DNA of 64,000 nucleotides from an uncultured Gammaproteobacteria bacterium (GCA_951812995.1 CATOTD010000002.1:193468-257467), one strand, 5' to 3'. Numbered from the stretch's first letter, positions 21,379 to 31,158 are shown. Translations and numbers: made by a program. The notes: a model not told the origin generated them from the sequence alone.

Positions 21379-21819
21379 GGGAATTATATACTTGAATCCA
21401 ATAAATAACCCATATAATCTAACATAAAAATGCAATAAAACGGAGGGTCATCAATGAAAGACAATACCATATCCACATTTGAGTTATTTCGCCAGTTTCC
21501 GGATGCTGAAGCCGCTAGATTGTATTTTGAGGGACAACGCTGGGGAGATTACATATCCTGTCCTCATTGTGGGGAATTTAAGCGTATTACCCCGCGCAAA
21601 GGAAAGCGGACAGGATATTACTTATGCCGGGACTGTAAGAGTGAGTTTACGGTGAGAACCGGCACTATCTTTGAACGTTCTCATGTTCCACTACATAAAT
21701 GGCTATATGCTATTTACTTAACTGTCACCTCGCGCAAGGGCATATCTAGCTTGCAGTTATCTAAACAAATCGGAGTAACTCAAAAGACCGCCTGGTTTAT
21801 GCAGGCCCGCATTCGTGAA
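21379..21819 (+). mobile_element. IS1595-H, partial copy
   Basis: It starts with the family terminus GGGAATTATATACTT and runs through the first 122 codons of the transposase, then is cut at 21819 by a second, complete copy in the same orientation. It retains the zinc-ribbon motif CPHC, whereas the three complete copies have CPHY. Confidence 0.85.
21454..21819 (+). pseudogene. IS1595-H transposase fragment with intact CPHC
   Basis: It encodes MKDNTISTFELFRQFPDAEA and continues to FMQARIRE, then runs into the next element. The zinc ribbon reads CPHC ... CRDC. It matches the complete copies almost exactly but for this Cys, and lacks the catalytic domain. Confidence 0.8.
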
Positions 21820-21894
21820 GGGAATTATATACTTGGCTCCAATAAATAACCCATATAATCTAACATAAAAATGCAATAAAACGGAGGGTCATCA

Positions 21895-22824
21895 ATGAAA
21901 GACAATACCATATCCACATTTGAGTTATTTCGCCAGTTTCCGGATGCTGAAGCCGCTAGATTGTATTTTGAGGGACAACGCTGGGGAGATTACATATCCT
22001 GTCCTCATTATGGGGAATTTAAGCGTATTACCCCGCGCAAAGGAAAGCGGACAGGATATTACTTATGCCGGGACTGTAAGAGTGAGTTTACGGTGAGAAC
22101 CGGCACTATCTTTGAACGTTCTCATGTTCCACTACATAAATGGCTATATGCTATTTACTTAACTGTCACCTCGCGCAAGGGCATATCTAGCTTGCAGTTA
22201 TCTAAACAAATCGGAGTAACTCAAAAGACCGCCTGGTTTATGCAGGCCCGCATTCGTGAAACCTGTGATAATAATACAGATAATTTACTTTCTGGCATTG
22301 TTGAGATCGATGAGACCTATATCGGTGGGAAGGAACATAACAAACACAAACACAAGAAAGCCCGCGCAGGCCGTGGCGTAGCTGGCAAGCAGGTAGTGGT
22401 CGGAATGCGTGAGCGCGGTGGCCGCACAAGGGCTAAGCCTATCCCATCAACTGATATACCGACCCTGCACAAAGAGATTGGCTGTTCAGTGGAATATGGT
22501 GCCACCATTTACACAGATGAACACAGGTCATATCAGCATTTACAGTCTGCTTATCAGCATGGTACGGTAACCCATAGTGCGGGAGAATATGTGGGTTCAA
22601 ACAACATTCATACCAATAGCATTGAAAGTGTCTGGGCTTTACTCAAACGCGGTCTGTATGGGGTATGGCCTCATGCCAGCACTAAACACTTACATCGCTA
22701 TGTGAACGAAGTGACTTTTAGACTGAATAACGGACCATGTAAGTTACCAACCAATCAACGTATAGAATCACTTATAAGCAACGCGATAGGTAAACGGATT
22801 ACCTATCGCGAGGTGCTAGCATGA
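21895..22824 (+). CDS. IS1595-family (ISXO2-like) transposase
   Basis: A 309-aa protein with SD GGAGG 9 nt before the ATG. N-terminal zinc ribbon (residues ~37-67), with the second Cys of the first pair changed to Tyr (CPHY). The DDE domain has EIDETYIGG, a second Asp in TIYTDEHRS and the HTNSIESVWALLK motif typical of ISXO2-like enzymes. The frame is undamaged. Confidence 0.88.
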   Translation: MKDNTISTFELFRQFPDAEAARLYFEGQRWGDYISCPHYGEFKRITPRKGKRTGYYLCRDCKSEFTVRTGTIFERSHVPLHKWLYAIYLTVTSRKGISSLQLSKQIGVTQKTAWFMQARIRETCDNNTDNLLSGIVEIDETYIGGKEHNKHKHKKARAGRGVAGKQVVVGMRERGGRTRAKPIPSTDIPTLHKEIGCSVEYGATIYTDEHRSYQHLQSAYQHGTVTHSAGEYVGSNNIHTNSIESVWALLKRGLYGVWPHASTKHLHRYVNEVTFRLNNGPCKLPTNQRIESLISNAIGKRITYREVLA

Positions 22825-22843
22825 GCAAAGCAATGGAAATAGA

Positions 22844-23146
22844 ATGCGGATATACAGGACGATAATGAGAGCAGGTTACATCAAAGACTATATAAGTGGT
22901 GAAGAGGTAAAAGCTACGCCAGAAGAAGTAGAAGCAGTACAAGTCTTTTCCGAAACACTTGTCGAAGATTACGGATACCCCAAAGAACAATTACAAACAC
23001 GACCACAGTGGCGTGTAAAAGTAAGGCCATCTGATACCAAAAAAGAGTATCCGCTTGATATTGCAGTATTCAACAAAGATAAAAAACCGATAAAAACCTT
23101 TTTATTGTCGTTGCGTGCAAACGAAAGACAAGAAAAGATGGTTTAA
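22844..23146 (+). pseudogene. Passenger gene in IS1595-H, HsdR-N-like nuclease fragment
   Basis: A 100-aa frame (MRIYRTIMRAGYIKDYISGE) lying between the transposase and the right end of the element. The segment FSETLVEDYGYPKEQL and the LDIAVF strand resemble the N-terminal domain of type I restriction subunit R (HSDR_N_2). In another frame after DKKP the sequence reads TDKNLFIVVACKRKTRKDG, where the family has an E-C-K nuclease motif. It is therefore a frameshifted and truncated capture. The same sequence sits in all complete copies. Confidence 0.6.
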
Positions 23147-23276
23147 CCCAAAATGGAGTGCAATTGAAAAATTGCATAAGGTAACAGGTGAGCATGGTGA
23201 GCTTGTTACTTGAAAAAACTAACAAATCATTGTGTTTGTATTTTGTAGTGAAGTTGGAGTAAAGTATATAATTCCC

Positions 23277-23902
23277 TTATTTTTTCTTTAGGCTATGCAA
23301 ATATGCTGAGAGCATAACTAGCTGTGAAATAGTTGATATTGATTCATCAACTTCAAGACAAGAATTAGGAAACAGGCTCATTGAATTTACACTAAAGCAT
23401 CCAGAGTCAGGAAACCCGCCGCAGTTTTTAGTTGCCCAATTACTATCTAATGTATTTCACTCTTCTGAGACACAAGTAATGGGTGGGGAAGAAAGTGTCT
23501 TTGGAACAAACACTACATCAAAAAAACCAGCCGATATTTGGCTAGAAAATAATGATACTCAAACAAACCTCTATGAAGTTACCGTGAAGCCCGTATCTAA
23601 GAAAAGATTAGACGATAGCTTAGATGCACTTAAATCTACAGGACATCTTAATCACTCAGTTACTTTTATATGCAGGATGCCCTACGATATAAAAGAGCTG
23701 GAAGTAGAGAACGGTAGTTATACATATAAATAAAGGAAAGTTATTTGATTTTGTAGACTATCATGCGTTTTGCATCTCTTTAATTACACTGCTCAACAAA
23801 CAAAAATTTGACGATGTACTCAATCGTACAGCTGAATTTATTCAAGATATGCACATTTCAATGAGAACTAAGGTTAGCTGGAATGAGTTTTTCGCAGAAT
23901 AA
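23277..23902 (+). pseudogene. Likely type II restriction endonuclease relic
   Basis: The frame is open from the IS1595-H right end to a TAA at 23731 (from YFFFRLCKYAESITSCEIVD) and continues one base over as GKLFDFVDYHAFCISLITLL, ending at 23900. PADIWLENND followed by LYEVTVK resembles the core of a PD-(D/E)xK nuclease. The N-terminus was lost at the IS joint. Pairing with the methyltransferase relic 2 kb away suggests a restriction enzyme, but no family was recognised, so this is inference. Confidence 0.45.
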
Positions 23903-23995
23903 ATCTAACAAGCCAAAGCACACGGACGCAGCAGAACTCCGTTGGTGTTTGAGGCGATGATTGCCCCACTTAATGTATGACATAGTCAGTGGCGC

Positions 23996-24068
23996 AAACG
24001 CGGGTGGGGTCGGGGTTGGTCAGGGTTAGCCAGAGTTGGCCAAAGTCGGTTGGCCGGGCTGGTTCGAT
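23996..24068. repeat. G-rich degenerate ~10-bp tandem repeats (MITE core)
   Basis: A run of units such as GGTCGGGGTTG, GTCAGGGTTAG, CCAGAGTTGG and CCAAAGTCGG, unlike the AT-rich surroundings. It resembles the internal repeats of the GAGACC-ended elements at 32.5, 50.9 and 62.9 kb, but no terminal inverted repeat was found here. Confidence 0.5.
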
Positions 24069-24627
24069 TATATTGCAAGCCGCCCGCCTTCGGCAGAACA
24101 CACAGCATGATTTCGCGGGCAAACTCATGCACAATAGTATAAAAATCAGGCTGTAATTTACTTGGATAATTGTATGAGAACAGGTGTTATTGGATTAGGC
24201 GCAATGGGGGCGAATATGGCAAGGAATCTTGCCCGTGCCGGGCATTTGCTTGCGGTTTACAACCGTACCTTAGCAAAGGCTACGGCAATCGCCCGCGAAT
24301 GCGCTTGCAGAGTCTCAACAACACCCGCCGCTTTAGCCGAGCAATGCGAGCTCATCATAATCTGTGTCTCGCGTGATGCGGATGTGCTGGAGATGGTCAA
24401 TGCTATAAAAGCGCATATTATGCCCGAGACGATTATTGTTGATACCTCTACGGTCAGCACTGCCACTGCCAGGCAGGCCGCGACACTATTAAAAGAAGGG
24501 AATTATATACTTGAATCCAACTTCACTACAAAATACAAACACAATGATTTGTTAGTTTTTTCAAGTAACAAGCTCACCATGCTCACCTGTTACCTTATGC
24601 AATTTTTCAATTGCACTCCATTTTGGG

Positions 24628-24930
24628 TTAAACCATCTTTTCTTGTCTTTCGTTTGCACGCAACGACAATAAAAAGGTTTTTATCGGTTTTTTATCTTTG
24701 TTGAATACTGCAATATCAAGCGGATACTCTTTTTTGGTATCAGATGGCCTTACTTTTACACGCCACTGTGGTCGTGTTTGTAATTGTTCTTTGGGGTATC
24801 CGTAATCTTCGACAAGTGTTTCGGAAAAGACTTGTACTGCTTCTACTTCTTCTGGCGTAGCTTTTACTTCTTCACCACTTATATAGTCTTTGATGTAACC
24901 TGCTCTCATTATCGTCCTGTATATCCGCAT
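24628..24930 (-). pseudogene. IS1595-H passenger frame, copy 2
   Basis: Identical in protein sequence to the frame at 22844-23146, an HsdR-N-like fragment with the same frameshift after DKKP. Confidence 0.6.
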
Positions 24931-24949
24931 TCTATTTCCATTGCTTTGC

Positions 24950-25879
24950 TCATGCTAGCACCTCGCGATAGGTAATCCGTTTACCTATCGCGTTGCTTAT
25001 AAGTGATTCTATACGTTGATTGGTTGGTAACTTACATGGTCCGTTATTCAGTCTAAAAGTCACTTCGTTCACATAGCGATGTAAGTGTTTAGTGCTGGCA
25101 TGATGCCATACCCCATACAGACCGCGTTTGAGTAAAGCCCAGACACTTTCAATGCTATTGGTATGAATGTTGTTTGAACCCACATATTCTCCCGCACTAT
25201 GGGTTACCGTACCATGCTGATAAGCAGACTGTAAATGCTGATATGACCTGTGTTCATCTGTGTAAATGGTGGCACCATATTCCACTGAACAGCCAATCTC
25301 TTTGTGCAGGGTCGGTATATCAGTTGATGGGATAGGCTTAGCCCTTGTGCGGCCACCGCGCTCACGCATTCCGACCACTACCTGCTTGCCAGCTACGCCA
25401 CGGCCTGCGCGGGCTTTCTTGTGTTTGTGTTTGTTATGTTCCTTCCCACCGATATAGGTCTCATCAATCTCAACAATGCCAGAAAGTAAATTATCTGTAT
25501 TATCGTTACAGGTTTCACGAATGCGGGCCTGCATAAACCAGGCGGTCTTTTGGGTTACTCCGATTTGTTTAGATAACTGCAAGCTAGATATGCCCTTGCG
25601 CGAGGTGACAGTTAAGTAAATAGCATATAGCCATTTATGTAGTGGAACATGAGAACGTTCAAAGATAGTGCCGGTTCTCACCGTAAACTCACTCTTGCAG
25701 TCCCGGCATAAGTAATATCCTGTCCGCTTTCCTTTGCGCGGGGTAATACGCTTAAATTCCCCATAATGAGGACAGGATATGTAATCTCCCCAGCGTTGTC
25801 CCTCAAAATACAATCTAGCGGCTTCAGCATCCGGAAACTGGCGAAATAACTCAAATGTGGATATGGTATTGTCTTTCAT
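24950..25879 (-). CDS. IS1595-family transposase, copy 2
   Basis: 309 aa, uninterrupted, with the same CPHY zinc-ribbon change as the other complete copies and all three DDE-type motifs. A few substitutions separate it from copy 1 (for example His for Pro in the GVWHHAS segment). It lies inside the recently inserted element. Confidence 0.88.
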   Translation of the reverse strand: MKDNTISTFELFRQFPDAEAARLYFEGQRWGDYISCPHYGEFKRITPRKGKRTGYYLCRDCKSEFTVRTGTIFERSHVPLHKWLYAIYLTVTSRKGISSLQLSKQIGVTQKTAWFMQARIRETCNDNTDNLLSGIVEIDETYIGGKEHNKHKHKKARAGRGVAGKQVVVGMRERGGRTRAKPIPSTDIPTLHKEIGCSVEYGATIYTDEHRSYQHLQSAYQHGTVTHSAGEYVGSNNIHTNSIESVWALLKRGLYGVWHHASTKHLHRYVNEVTFRLNNGPCKLPTNQRIESLISNAIGKRITYREVLA

Positions 25880-26654
25880 TGATGACCCTCCGTTTTATTG
25901 CATTTTTATGTTAGATTATATGGGTTATTTATTGGATTCAAGTATATAATTCCCTAAAAGAAAGTAATGCGCATTTTCTTGATTGCCCGGTATCGGGCGG
26001 TGTTGAAGGTGCTAAAAATGCTACCTTGGCGATGATGGTCGGTGGTACCGAAGCCATTCTTGAAAAAGCCCGTGCAACGCTTGATGCTATGGCCGCCAAT
26101 ATTGTCTATATCGGTGCTAGCGGCTCCGGGCAGGCAACAAAGGCCGTCAATCAAATCATGGTCGCTGGCATTAATCAGGCGGTCACTGAAGCACTCGCAT
26201 TTGGCAAGGCCATGGATCTCCCCATGGATAAGGTTGTCGATATTGTCGCAACTGGTGCTGCTGGTAACTGGTTTTTAGAACATCGTGGTAAGTCCATGCT
26301 GGCGAGCAATTTTGCACCTGGTTTTAAGCTCGCCCTACACCATAAGGATCTTACAATCTGCAAAGAAATGACACAATCAATCAGCAAGCAGGCCCTACCC
26401 GTCGTGGCCATGACCTTGATGCACTACCAACGCCTGATGGATGCGGGTTATGGTGACGAAGATATTTCCGCACTGTTGCGCCTGAAACAGGATAATTTAA
26501 ATTAATTTTTTCTGAACGACCCAAGCCATTTTCAGTCTATCCAAAATAATTGACGATGCGGCCTATTTATGCACAATAGTCCGCCGCGTAGAATCAAGGA
26601 AGCGGGTGCTTCCGTGCTTAAAAATAATGTTTGAACGGGTCTGAGTAAACCACT

Positions 26655-27407
26655 ATGTCTGTCACAATCAAAGTAAAATCGTTGACGAAATCTTTCGGCC
26701 CTATTCATGCGGTGCGGGGAGTGTCGTTTGACGTAAGCCATGGCGAAGTCCTCGGTTTTCTCGGCCCGAACGGTGCTGGAAAATCAACCACGATGAAAAT
26801 GATTACCGGCTTTCTGGAGCCGACCAGTGGCACGGTTGAAGTTAATGGTTGTGATGTGCAAGACACGCCGATTGCCGTCAAACGTGCCATCGGTTATTTA
26901 CCAGAAGGTGCGCCCGCCTATGGCGAGATGACCGTAAGAAGTTTTCTGAATTTTATCGCCGATATTCGGCAGTTGACGGGTAGCCACCGCCAACAACGCA
27001 TTGCTGAGGTTATCGACAGCATCAATATTAAAGATGTCATCGATCAGAGCATTGAAACCTTATCCAAGGGGTTTAAACGCCGCGTTGGCATTGCCCAAGC
27101 ACTCTTGCACAACCCCAAGGTTCTAATCCTTGATGAACCGACTGACGGACTCGATCCGAATCAGAAGCATGAAGTGCGTAATCTGATCAAAGAGATGTCT
27201 CAAGACAAAGCGATTATCATCTCCACACATATTCTCGAAGAAGTGCATGCTGTTTGTTCACGCGCCATCATCATTGCATCTGGCGCATTATTATTCGATG
27301 GCACGCCCGCCGAACTGATTGCCAAATCTGATCGCCATGATATAGACCATGCCTTTCGCTTGATTACGGCGGCCACAGAACCCGTGGAAACAGAGGAGAT
27401 CGCATGA
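26655..27407 (+). CDS. Gld-type ABC transporter ATPase
   Basis: A 250-aa ATPase with Walker A GPNGAGKS (37-44), signature LSKGF (136-140), Walker B LILDEP (157-162) and switch His192. It resembles the ATPase of the gliding-motility-type ABC system (GldA and homologues in non-gliding proteobacteria). It overlaps the permease by 4 bp and leads a four-gene operon whose last members (GldG-like and DUF4340) define this system. The transported substrate is unknown; it does not imply gliding here. Confidence 0.85.
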   Translation: MSVTIKVKSLTKSFGPIHAVRGVSFDVSHGEVLGFLGPNGAGKSTTMKMITGFLEPTSGTVEVNGCDVQDTPIAVKRAIGYLPEGAPAYGEMTVRSFLNFIADIRQLTGSHRQQRIAEVIDSINIKDVIDQSIETLSKGFKRRVGIAQALLHNPKVLILDEPTDGLDPNQKHEVRNLIKEMSQDKAIIISTHILEEVHAVCSRAIIIASGALLFDGTPAELIAKSDRHDIDHAFRLITAATEPVETEEIA

Positions 27408-28138
27408 GCACCTTGTTTGCAATCTATAAACGCGAATTTACCAGCTACTTTGTAACCCCTGTTGCTTATGTATTTATTGTCATATTTTTATTCATGACGG
27501 GCATTTTTACGTTTTATATCGGCGCATTTTTTGAAACAAATCAGGCTGATCTGGAACCCTTTTTTCGCTTTCATCCATGGTTATATTTGTTTTTGATACC
27601 CGCGATCTCTATGCGTCTTTGGTCTGATGAACGCAAAAGCGGCACCATAGAATTATTAATGACCTTACCGATATCCATTACTGATGCTGTGCTCGGTAAA
27701 TATCTTGCGGCCTGGAGTTTTACAGCTATTGCGCTGGCCTTGACTTTTCCTATGTGGCTTACGGTTAATTATCTTGGCAATCCGGATAATGCCGTTATCC
27801 TGGCAAGCTATACAGGCAGTTTGATTATGGCGGGCGGATTTCTCGCCATAGGTTCATGTATCTCGGCCTTTACCAAAAGCCAGGTTATCGCATTCGTCAT
27901 CAGCGTCGTTATCTGTTTCATGTTCATACTCAGTGGTTTCCCAATGGTGCTGGATTTATTTCGGGGCTGGGTACCACAAGCGGTATTGGATGCGATCGCC
28001 TCGTTTAGTTTCTTAACCCATTTCACGTCTATCAAAAAAGGGGTTATTGATATTCGCGATGTCATTTACTTCAGCGCATTAATCATATTCTGGCTATACG
28101 TGAACGTTGTCGTGGTCGAGATGAAGAAGGCAAGCTGA
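27404..28138 (+). CDS. Gld-type ABC permease (GldF-like)
   Basis: A 244-aa protein with six predicted membrane helices, an ABC-2 type permease. The segment AISMRLWSDERKSGTIELLMTLPI is typical of the GldF/ABC-2 group (RSW-DE-x-GT-E-LL-TLP). It starts inside the ATPase stop region and ends 2 bp before the GldG-like gene, so all are co-translated. Confidence 0.85.
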   Translation: MSTLFAIYKREFTSYFVTPVAYVFIVIFLFMTGIFTFYIGAFFETNQADLEPFFRFHPWLYLFLIPAISMRLWSDERKSGTIELLMTLPISITDAVLGKYLAAWSFTAIALALTFPMWLTVNYLGNPDNAVILASYTGSLIMAGGFLAIGSCISAFTKSQVIAFVISVVICFMFILSGFPMVLDLFRGWVPQAVLDAIASFSFLTHFTSIKKGVIDIRDVIYFSALIIFWLYVNVVVVEMKKAS

Positions 28139-28140
28139 TC

Positions 28141-30030
28141 ATGAAGGTCTCCGTAAAAAACAAAATTGTCTCTGGTACCGGTTTGATATTAGCCACCTGC
28201 CTGTTTGTCGCTACCATCATCCTGGCCAATACGGCTTTAACGTCATGGCGTATCGATTTAACGGAAAATAATCTGTTTACGCTTTCTGCTGGCACAAAGA
28301 ATATTCTCCGTAATCTTGAAGAACCTGTGCAAATTGATTTTTATTTCTCACAAAAGGCCATGAGCGACTTTCCTTTATTGGTTAACTACGGTGTGCGGGT
28401 GCGGGATATGCTGGAAGAATATGCCACTTATGCTGATGGAAAATTAATCCTCAACATTATTGAGCCAGACACGTTTTCTGAAGCAGAAGACCAGGCTGTA
28501 GCCAGCGGTCTGCGTACTGTTGCTGCTAACACGGCTGGCGATAGAGCCTACTTTGGTCTGGTCGGCACAAACGCAACCGATGACGAAAAGGTGATTCCTT
28601 TTTTTCAGACTAACCGTGAGGTGGCACTCGAATATGATATAACAAAACTCATCTTTGATCTGGCCTATCCAGAAAGACGTGTTGTTGGTGTTGTCTCACA
28701 ACTGCCCATTATGGCTACAGCGGATACCCCGGCTGGACGTGACTGGACGATTATCAGTGCCTTGAAAGATTCTTTTGATGTAAAAAACCTGAGCCAGGAT
28801 CCTGACATGCTGGCCGCTAATATAGACGTAGATAGTCTTGATGTGTTAATGCTAGTACACCCCAAAAAGCTGAATACTCAAGTCTTATACGCGATCGATC
28901 AATATCTCTTGCGTGGCGGCAAGGCCATTATATTTATCGACCCGCTTGCAGAACTTGATCAAACACGACCCGATCCGGCTAATCCGAATATCGTGCCCGA
29001 TCTTGCCTCTTACTTACCCGAGTTACTCGAACGCTGGGGGCTGGAAATGAGCAAAGACAAGATTGTTGGTGATATTAACGCTGCGATGCGGGTGCGTTCA
29101 GATGACGTGCGCAACCCACAGGGGGTTGATTACCTGCCCTGGCTAAGATTAACAGACAAGAATTTTAATAAAGATGATTTTTCTACCCGCGAACTAAACC
29201 TGATCCACTTGGGCACCGCCGGTTCTTTGGAAATCACAGAGGATAAAGGGCTGACTATCACGCCATTGATTCAAACATCGAAGCAATCAACGAAACTGGA
29301 ACGTGATTTAATCCTGTTTCAACGTGATCCCAACATCATCATGAATAACTTCAAATCAGAAGACAAACAGATGTTAATAGCGGCGCGCATTAGCGGTCGG
29401 GCAAAAAGTTATTTCCCTGATGGAAAACCCGCGACAGATGAGGCCGATGATGAAACTGTTGATGAAGCATTTACCGCTACCGGTGAGATCAATGTAATCC
29501 TGGTATCTGACACTGATATCATGGCCGATCATTTCTGGACCCGCCCACAAACCATGTTTGGTATAGACGTACCACAACCCATCGCCAACAATGGTGACTT
29601 CGTGATAAACAGCATTGAAAACCTGTCTGGTAATACCGATTTAATCAGTCTGCGCGGACGCGAAAAATATGCACGGCCATTTGCAATCGTCGATAATATA
29701 CGTCGCGAAGCCGAAGCAAAATTTCGCGAACGCGAGGCAGAGTTGCAAACCCGTCTTGAAGAGACTGAAAAAAAGATACGGGCCTTGCAACAAGAACAAG
29801 GCAATGAACAGTCTTATTTGCTGAACAACGAGTTAACCAAAGAGATTGAAAAGTTTAGAGCCGACCGACTTGCTATAAGAAAAGAATTGCGTGATGTGCA
29901 ACACGAATTAAAGAAAAACATTGAAAAACTGGGTGCGCAATTACGCTTTATAAATATCGTATTAATACCATTATTGATAACACTGATGGCATTATTTGTC
30001 GGCATTTACCGCGCTAACAAACGCGCCTAA
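28141..30030 (+). CDS. GldG-like ABC auxiliary protein
   Basis: A 629-aa protein. The N-terminal membrane helix (about 12-32) precedes RIDLTENNLFTLSAGTKNIL, the hallmark start of the GldG periplasmic domain. A long soluble domain follows, then a charged coiled coil (~515-600, EAKFREREAELQTRLEETEK region) and a C-terminal helix (~605-622). It is an auxiliary subunit of the ABC system encoded by the two preceding genes. Function in proteobacteria is not established. Confidence 0.85.
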   Translation: MKVSVKNKIVSGTGLILATCLFVATIILANTALTSWRIDLTENNLFTLSAGTKNILRNLEEPVQIDFYFSQKAMSDFPLLVNYGVRVRDMLEEYATYADGKLILNIIEPDTFSEAEDQAVASGLRTVAANTAGDRAYFGLVGTNATDDEKVIPFFQTNREVALEYDITKLIFDLAYPERRVVGVVSQLPIMATADTPAGRDWTIISALKDSFDVKNLSQDPDMLAANIDVDSLDVLMLVHPKKLNTQVLYAIDQYLLRGGKAIIFIDPLAELDQTRPDPANPNIVPDLASYLPELLERWGLEMSKDKIVGDINAAMRVRSDDVRNPQGVDYLPWLRLTDKNFNKDDFSTRELNLIHLGTAGSLEITEDKGLTITPLIQTSKQSTKLERDLILFQRDPNIIMNNFKSEDKQMLIAARISGRAKSYFPDGKPATDEADDETVDEAFTATGEINVILVSDTDIMADHFWTRPQTMFGIDVPQPIANNGDFVINSIENLSGNTDLISLRGREKYARPFAIVDNIRREAEAKFREREAELQTRLEETEKKIRALQQEQGNEQSYLLNNELTKEIEKFRADRLAIRKELRDVQHELKKNIEKLGAQLRFINIVLIPLLITLMALFVGIYRANKRA

Positions 30031-30039
30031 AGATACGCC

Positions 30040-31119
30040 ATGTTTAAAAATAAACTCATTGCACTTTCACTCATCACAGCAATCGTAATTATTACTGCAT
30101 CGATATTCGTTAAACTACGCGCTCCCCAATCCGAAAAAGAAAAAATACCTTTTTTCCCAAAATTGGCAGAACAGATAGCGTCCGTCAACCACATTTCTAT
30201 TAAGGCTTATGATGAAGAAGTCAACCTTTCGCGCGTAGCCAATGACTGGGGGGTCGATGAATTTGATGGCTATCCGGCCCTACCAGATAAAGTAAAAAGT
30301 GCGGTGCTCGGGGCCGCTGATTTAAAGATTAACGCTAAAAAAACAGCCCTGCCAAGACTTTACAACCGCCTGGGTGTAGAAGGCCCTGAGGTCGAAGATT
30401 CAACGTCTTTATTATTTACCTTAAAAGATGCTGAGGAAAATAAAATCCTTGCAATAATCGTCGGTAAGCAACGTCGCAGTAGTGCATCGCAAAGCACGCC
30501 TGGCTTATATATTCGTCAGCCTGAAGACGCACAATCTTATCTGGTTGATGGCGTGATGGACATTACTGCGACCAAAACCGACTGGATTGAGCGCACATTG
30601 TTCGATATTCCGGCTGACGCGGTAAGGGCCATACGCATTGAACATGCAGAGGGTGATGCCTACACCTTATTCAAAAATGAGCAAGGTCAAGAACAATTTC
30701 AACTTGAGGGACTCCCCGTTGGCAAAAAATTAGCATCTGATCTGATCATTGCCCGCTATGGGAATCTCTTGCAAGACATGCAGATTAACGGTGCCCGTGC
30801 TAAAGATAAATTGCCGGAACAAAAAAGCGCGAGCCAGGTGCTGGTCCACACTTTTGAAGGCATTGTTGTCGATATGACGGCCTTTGAATATGACGGTATA
30901 CCATACAGTGCATTTGCATTCAGATTTGATGCAAGCCTGATGCCAGAGGATGCGGACACAGAAAAAATCGAAGGTGTTAAAACATTTATCGCCAACATGA
31001 ATGCGCGCGTACTGAACTGGTGGTATGAAATACCGCCTTTCAAATATGAGGTCATTAAAAAACGATCAGATAGCATCATGCGTGATGATAAAAACACGAG
31101 CAGAGAAAAATCAGATTAA
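30040..31119 (+). CDS. DUF4340-domain protein
   Basis: A 359-aa protein with one N-terminal membrane helix (about 7-24) and a periplasmic body. DUF4340 proteins regularly follow gldG-like genes in proteobacteria, as here with a 9-bp gap. The pattern VNDWGVDEFDGYPALPDKVK-like (around residue 65) and the middle SYLVDGVMD region fit the family. The role is unknown. An IS5-A copy begins 39 bp after the stop. Confidence 0.75.
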   Translation: MFKNKLIALSLITAIVIITASIFVKLRAPQSEKEKIPFFPKLAEQIASVNHISIKAYDEEVNLSRVANDWGVDEFDGYPALPDKVKSAVLGAADLKINAKKTALPRLYNRLGVEGPEVEDSTSLLFTLKDAEENKILAIIVGKQRRSSASQSTPGLYIRQPEDAQSYLVDGVMDITATKTDWIERTLFDIPADAVRAIRIEHAEGDAYTLFKNEQGQEQFQLEGLPVGKKLASDLIIARYGNLLQDMQINGARAKDKLPEQKSASQVLVHTFEGIVVDMTAFEYDGIPYSAFAFRFDASLMPEDADTEKIEGVKTFIANMNARVLNWWYEIPPFKYEVIKKRSDSIMRDDKNTSREKSD

Positions 31120-31158
31120 ACTAAAATCTGACCGGTCAAACAAACCACGGCCGCAACT

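Larger units (their letters stand above)
21820..23276 (+). mobile_element. IS1595-H copy 1 (1457 bp)
   Basis: A complete element with ends GGGAATTATATACTTGGCTCC and the complement of GGGAATTATATACTTTACTCC. The length is identical to the copies at 24498-25954 and 54670-56126. It contains a transposase gene and a passenger reading frame. The flanks do not match each other (TTCGTGAA on the left, TTATTTTT on the right), so it is not a simple insertion here. Confidence 0.9.
24498..25954 (-). mobile_element. IS1595-H copy 2 (1457 bp) with 8-bp target duplication
   Basis: The element is bounded by GGGAATTATATACTTGAATCC and AAGTATATAATTCCC, and flanked on both sides by TAAAAGAA (24490-24497 and 25955-25962). 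It inserted in reverse orientation into the dehydrogenase gene. The target duplication and near-identity with the other copies indicate recent transposition. Confidence 0.95.
24174..26505 (+). pseudogene. Beta-hydroxyacid dehydrogenase gene split by IS1595-H
   Basis: It belongs to the 3-hydroxyisobutyrate/tartronate-semialdehyde reductase family. The N-terminal part (MRTGVIGLGAMGANMARNLA, a Rossmann GxGxxG fold) runs to LLKE at 24497. The C-terminal part resumes after 25962 as SNAHFLDCPVSGGVEG, with the catalytic-lysine region SGQATKAVNQIMVAG. Removing the IS and one 8-bp repeat restores one uninterrupted frame of about 290 codons, so the insertion is the only lesion and is probably recent. 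The substrate is unknown. The ATG at 24174 is preferred to TTG 24162. Confidence 0.88.

Noticed and set aside
20824..21435. A complete small methyltransferase starting MHFYVRLYG
   Set aside because: The first ~19 codons are encoded by the IS1595-H terminus; the true gene is truncated and lacks motifs I-VIII.
26655..31119. Gliding motility genes
   Set aside because: The GldA/F/G-like and DUF4340 genes form an ABC system found in many non-gliding proteobacteria; no other gliding genes are visible.
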